Below are positions 4,778 through 8,006 of a DNA stretch of 8,006 nucleotides, in pieces (the stretch's first letter is position 1; the number at the start of each line of letters is the position of its first letter). Made by a program: the position numbers and the translations under genes. The notes beneath the pieces were generated by a model. The model was not told where the DNA came from, did no database searches, and saw only the letters and a program-made list of their open reading frames with translations. The DNA is from Candidatus Poseidoniaceae archaeon (lineage in GTDB: Archaea > Thermoplasmatota > Poseidoniia > Poseidoniales > Poseidoniaceae), in NCBI GenBank assembly GCA_013330925.1, contig DUHJ01000140.1, positions 1-8,006 on the forward strand, read 5' to 3'.

Positions 4778-7700
4778 TCACACAAAGGTGGGTTGCAAGA
4801 CCACGACGGTTCCGCTGACCTCATGCGCCACGATGAGCATCGCAAGGCCGTTCGGACTGTCAGCAGAGCTGACGAAGGCCATGGCTTCGGGCGAGACGTG
4901 CTCGTGGAGGTAGATGTACTGCACAAATTCGGGGGCCGTGGGCTCCGAGACGTCGTAAACCATGATGCCACCAGCGCGCTCCAAACACACGAAGGCGTAG
5001 GTCTTGCCGAAAGCATGCCCGATGGTCACGCCTTCGGGTTCGATGCTCTTGTCGTCGTTTCGAGAAGCGGTGTAGCTGTTGATGTACTCGCCTTGGGATG
5101 TGGCGAGGTGGTCAAAGGCGTCGTTGCTGTCCCAGACCATGACGAGGGCCCCGTTGGCGTCGATCGTCCAGATGGTGGCGCTGCGTGCGCCGTAGGAACA
5201 GATGACATCGACGGCTCCGTCGCCGTCAAGGTCGCCACAGTCGTTTGCGGTGGTGGTCTTCAATCGACCAAGGTCCTCGTCCTGGACACCGTTGGGGAAG
5301 GCCGTGGTGTTCAGCGTGAGGTCGTCCGCACGGACCTCCTCAGAGTATCCGTCGTAATCACGTGCATCGCCTTCGTTGGCGGTCATGTAGTAGGTCACGC
5401 CGTCGATTTCGAAACTGGTGATGGCGTCGGGTTGGTACATGCCCCAGACCTTGTCCGTCGTCACGAAGTTCACGCCACCGTCGCGGTCCGAGAAATCGTA
5501 CTCGCCGAGGCTGTAGTCCTTGTAGCCCATGGCGTGGATGTCCGTGACCGTCTTGGTCGTCAGGTCGATTTCGGCCAGCGCGTTGTTCTCTTGAAGCACG
5601 ACCATGGCGGTGAGGCCGTCGCCGCTGATTGCGATGTACTCGGGCTCAAGGTCTTCGCTGACGTTGGCGTTCGGACCAAAGATACGAACCCCTTCCTGTG
5701 CCAAAGACGCCGCTGAGGCCTCGAAGGCATGGAAATTGATCGAGGTCACGTCGGACTGAGCGAGGGAGGACACGCCACCGCTGAGGTCGATGTAGGACAC
5801 GGTACCTTCTGGGTCAATCGTGTAGTCGCCGTTGGGTTCGCCTTCGTTGGCCACCAAGACGGCGTCCCCGTTCGGGGTGAAGGTCAGCATGTCAGGGAGA
5901 GCCCCTGCGTTGACCGACGTGATGTACTGGCCATCGGCATCGGTGAAGACCACGTAGCCAGGATCTTGCTTGCTCATGCCGCTTCCCTCTGCACCGTCGC
6001 CTGCAACGGCGATGGCCACCAAGCCATCGTGTACGGCCACGCTGTTCGGCTCACCGTTTGAGACGCCGATGCGATGGATGAGGTTCGGGTGGTGGGGCAG
6101 GGACATGTCCAAGATGTCCACAGATCCTTCGACGGCGTTGACCACGAAGGCGCGTCCAGACAACGCGTCATAGACCGGCACTTCGCTGGCGCCCTCGCCA
6201 AGGCCGCTGTCGTATTCGCCGGTCATTTCCCAGAACACGTTGGAGTCGCCCATGACCACCAATTGGTCGTCACAGGAAGCAGCGAGGTGGTCCCCGGTGT
6301 CCAGCGGTTCGCAGTCGTCGTCATCGTCATCGAAGGACATCGCGTCGTCGGACTGGTGAACGGGGCTTGCAATGGCGATGGTGCCGGACACTTCGTTCGC
6401 AACGAGCAGCAACGGCTGGTTCGTTGGGCTGTCGTGCCCCGGAACGAAGGTGAGGCCTTCAGGGCTCACGTGTTCGCTGAAGGTGAGGTACTGATCGAAG
6501 TGTGCGTTCCCTGCTTCCGTGACGTCCCAAATCATGACGCCGCCGGCCCGCTCGAGGCCCAAGAAGGCCCAGGTCCGCTCCGCGTAGACTCCCGTGGTCA
6601 CGCCTTCGGGCTCTGCACCCTTGTCGTCGTTGCGGGAGGCGGTGTACGGGTTGAGGTACTCGCCGTAGTTCTGCGAGAGCATGCTCACCGCGTCACCGGT
6701 GTCGAACACCAAGGAGCCGCTGTCGTCCCAGATGGACATGGAGCGAGCGCCGTATCCAACGATCATCTCGTGCTCGCCGTCGCCGTCGAGGTCGCCATCG
6801 GCGGTGCTGACCTTCAAGCGGCCGAGGTTTTCATCCGCTTGGAGGGCGGTGATGTTTTCGGCGTCGTAGCCCATTTCAGCCCAGTAGGTGGCGTTCAACG
6901 TGAGGTCGTCGGCGCGGTCCTCGTCCGTGTATCCTGGCGTGCCTTCGTATTCGCGGCCGTCGCCTTCGTTGGCGGTCAGGATGTAATCCTCTCCGTCGTC
7001 GGCCGTGAACGTCGCGATGGCATCGGGCATGTACATGGACAGCACCGGAGCACCGCACACAGGGTTCACGCCGCCATCACGGTCGCTGAAGTCGTAACAT
7101 CCCTCGGAATAGTCCTTCATGCCGAGCGGCACGATGTCGGTCAGGGTGAGGGTGGACATGTCCACCATTCCGAACGCGTTGTTTTCCTGGAAGATGACGA
7201 AGGCCATGCTGTCGTCAGATGCCATCGCGATGTACTCGGGCTCGAGGTCTTCCGCCACGGTGGAGCTACCCGGGTTGGCGTGCAGGCGAACGCCTTCGTT
7301 CAGAAGCGCGTCACGCTGGGTGTTCCAGCCCTCAAAGGTCACTTGGGTGACGGTTCCGGTGGCCACCTCGACCACGGTCACCGAGCCTTCTGGATCCACG
7401 TCATAGTTGTCGTTGGGCTGGCCTTCGTTGGCAGAAAGGATGTGTGCGCCGTCGTTGGTGAAGGTGACCATGTCAGGAAGCACCCCCGCCGTGTATGCAG
7501 CGAGGAAAGTCCCGTCCGTGCTGTAGGTCAAGATGTACCCTGCACCCATGTCGTCCGAGCCGTTGGCCACGGCCATTGCCACGGTACCGTTGTGGATGGC
7601 GATGCTGTTCGGCTCACCGTAAGAAGAGATGTCGAGGCGGGACACAAAGGTCGGAGCCGTCGGGTCTTCGAGGGAGATCATGTCCACTGAACTGTCCACA

Positions 7701-8006
7701 GCGTTCACGTAGAAGGCCGTCTGGCTGGCGGCATCGTAGGTCACGATTTCCGCGTAGCCTTCGCACTCGTCCTCGCCCATGTCGCAGTCGGCAGGGGAAG
7801 CTTGGAAGCTGCCGATTTCGACCCACGAGTAAGGGGATGACCCTGGGTGGCGCAAGGTTTGGGATGTGCGGCAGTTGACCACACTGGAGTACACCTCGGC
7901 GTCGTGCAAGGCTTCAACGCCGCAACCCACGGCGTCAGCACCGTCAGCACCGTCATCACCGTCAGCACCGTCAGCACCGTCAGCACCGTCAGCACCGTCA
8001 GCACCG
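4778..8006 (-). CDS. Extracellular protein with collagen-like region and two choice-of-anchor I domains (5' end off window)
   Basis: The leftward frame is open from the right edge to a TGA at 4778-4780, at least 1,075 codons, and the true start and any signal peptide lie beyond 8006. A GTG at 7930 could be called as a start, but the same frame continues upstream as Gly-Ala-Asp repeats, so it is internal. Numbering from that GTG as residue 1: a cysteine-bearing connector (1-35); a first choice-of-anchor I domain (about 36-523); an acidic linker with six Asp (534-539); and a second such domain (about 556-1050). Each domain carries GEPNS, LPDM-x-TFT, ANEG-x-PN, DPEG-x-V, EDLEPEYIA, QENNA, SDRDGGVN, ANEGD, DLDGDG, YGARS, PEGVT, ERAGG, EHVSPE and EVSGT. 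The family is a secreted beta-propeller-like fold of unknown biochemical role, found with many different surface anchors. There is no C-terminal anchor here: the protein ends five residues after the last strand, so attachment must be N-terminal. The stop is 13 bases from that of the convergent isoaspartyl peptidase gene. Confidence 0.88.
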   Translation of the reverse strand, partial: GADGADGADGADGADGDDGADGADAVGCGVEALHDAEVYSSVVNCRTSQTLRHPGSSPYSWVEIGSFQASPADCDMGEDECEGYAEIVTYDAASQTAFYVNAVDSSVDMISLEDPTAPTFVSRLDISSYGEPNSIAIHNGTVAMAVANGSDDMGAGYILTYSTDGTFLAAYTAGVLPDMVTFTNDGAHILSANEGQPNDNYDVDPEGSVTVVEVATGTVTQVTFEGWNTQRDALLNEGVRLHANPGSSTVAEDLEPEYIAMASDDSMAFVIFQENNAFGMVDMSTLTLTDIVPLGMKDYSEGCYDFSDRDGGVNPVCGAPVLSMYMPDAIATFTADDGEDYILTANEGDGREYEGTPGYTDEDRADDLTLNATYWAEMGYDAENITALQADENLGRLKVSTADGDLDGDGEHEMIVGYGARSMSIWDDSGSLVFDTGDAVSMLSQNYGEYLNPYTASRNDDKGAEPEGVTTGVYAERTWAFLGLERAGGVMIWDVTEAGNAHFDQYLTFSEHVSPEGLTFVPGHDSPTNQPLLLVANEVSGTIAIASPVHQSDDAMSFDDDDDDCEPLDTGDHLAASCDDQLVVMGDSNVFWEMTGEYDSGLGEGASEVPVYDALSGRAFVVNAVEGSVDILDMSLPHHPNLIHRIGVSNGEPNSVAVHDGLVAIAVAGDGAEGSGMSKQDPGYVVFTDADGQYITSVNAGALPDMLTFTPNGDAVLVANEGEPNGDYTIDPEGTVSYIDLSGGVSSLAQSDVTSINFHAFEASAASLAQEGVRIFGPNANVSEDLEPEYIAISGDGLTAMVVLQENNALAEIDLTTKTVTDIHAMGYKDYSLGEYDFSDRDGGVNFVTTDKVWGMYQPDAITSFEIDGVTYYMTANEGDARDYDGYSEEVRADDLTLNTTAFPNGVQDEDLGRLKTTTANDCGDLDGDGAVDVICSYGARSATIWTIDANGALVMVWDSNDAFDHLATSQGEYINSYTASRNDDKSIEPEGVTIGHAFGKTYAFVCLERAGGIMVYDVSEPTAPEFVQYIYLHEHVSPEAMAFVSSADSPNGLAMLIVAHEVSGTVVVLQPTFV
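4781..6265 (-). repeat. Second (C-terminal) choice-of-anchor I domain copy
   Basis: This stretch encodes residues 556-1050, the second module, which reaches to the C-terminus. It looks closer to the family's typical sequence than the first copy: IFGPNANVSEDLEPEYIA, QENNALAEIDL, MYQPDAI and ANEGDARDYDGYSEEVR are all textbook for choice-of-anchor I. Its DLDGDG loop (900-905) is flanked by C898 and C911, a pair that the first copy lacks at the same place. The module ends in EVSGTVVVLQPTFV, where other family members would continue into a sorting signal or other anchor. Confidence 0.8.
6362..7825 (-). repeat. First (N-terminal) choice-of-anchor I domain copy
   Basis: This stretch encodes residues 36-523 of the surface protein, the first of two homologous modules. 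Conserved blocks correspond to those of the second copy at a fairly constant offset of about 521-532 residues: EDLEPEYIA at 227-235, SDRDGGVN at 282-289, DLDGDG at 380-385, ASRNDDK at 431-437 and EHVSPE at 486-491. DLDGDG resembles the acidic calcium-binding loops of dockerin and EF-hand proteins. Cysteine pairs C49/C56 and C278/C292 are specific to this copy. A few runs, such as the one coding LEPEYIA, stay nearly identical at DNA level (near 7227-7250 here and 5631-5657 in the other copy). Confidence 0.8.
7934..8005 (-). repeat. 9-base tandem repeat coding collagen-like Gly-X-Asp
   Basis: Eight consecutive 9-base units (GTCAGCACC on the plus strand) run to the window edge. Read leftward in the gene's frame they code seven Gly-Ala-Asp triplets and one Gly-Asp-Asp (7952-7960, a single C-to-A type change in the middle codon on the coding strand). 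Codons are almost invariant (GGT GCT GAC), so the DNA itself is repetitive and not merely the protein. The array probably continues beyond 8006. Gly at every third residue is the collagen-like pattern, and such stalks are known in bacterial and archaeal surface proteins; here it would space the two domains away from the cell surface. The same DNA is also open in other frames, but those products have no merit. Confidence 0.85.

Noticed and set aside
6074..7690. 538-codon rightward open frame opposite the surface protein
   Set aside because: It is a shadow of the choice-of-anchor I gene: Val/His/Gly-rich, echoing the duplicated domains in antisense, without its own family signature. The same holds for the rightward frame at 4727-5716.
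7928..7930. GTG at 7930 as the start of the surface protein
   Set aside because: The frame continues upstream in phase through eight Gly-X-Asp triplets to the window edge, and a start here would leave a secreted-type protein without a signal sequence.
7934..8005. CRISPR array or intergenic satellite at the right edge
   Set aside because: Units are 9 bases with no spacers and stay in frame with a large gene, so they are a coding repeat.

Overview
The window looks like chromosome of a marine archaeon, most probably of the Marine Group II / Poseidoniales type. That assignment is an inference. It rests on GC-rich coding (about 60% by eye), very tight packing, AT-rich boxes about 25 bases ahead of start codons with little sign of Shine-Dalgarno sites (as expected for leaderless archaeal transcripts), and a large secreted choice-of-anchor I protein carrying a collagen-like Gly-Ala-Asp stretch. 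A marine bacterium is not excluded. No rRNA, tRNA, mobile element or CRISPR array was seen, and no gap between genes reaches 300 bases.

Layout from left to right. The first ~200 bases hold the start of a leftward UMF1-type major facilitator permease that runs off the left edge. A divergent promoter region of about 110 bases follows, then a rightward YjjU-like patatin phospholipase (311-1144). Next is a rightward 14-helix DHA2/EmrB-type drug or solute exporter (1227-2780). It meets a leftward cysteine-type glutathione peroxidase (2784-3236) tail to tail with only 3 bases between them. From a second short divergent region start a rightward cyclophilin prolyl isomerase (3319-3801) and, 9 bases after it, an isoaspartyl peptidase/asparaginase (3811-4764), which probably form an operon. 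The right-hand 40% of the window is one leftward gene (4778 to beyond the right edge) for a giant extracellular protein: a collagen-like Gly-X-Asp region, then two tandem choice-of-anchor I beta-propeller-like domains.

The small enzymes fit a loose theme of lipid, peroxide and protein maintenance: patatin acting on acyl lipids, Gpx reducing peroxides, cyclophilin folding proteins, and isoaspartyl peptidase clearing damaged peptides. Only the cyclophilin-peptidase pair is arranged in a way that argues for co-expression. The most unusual content is the double-domain surface protein, with its in-phase 9-base tandem repeat, acidic linker and domain-specific cysteine pairs, and the glutathione peroxidase, whose candidate resolving cysteine is displaced by one helical turn. 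I did not find a clearly novel multi-gene defence or metabolic system here.
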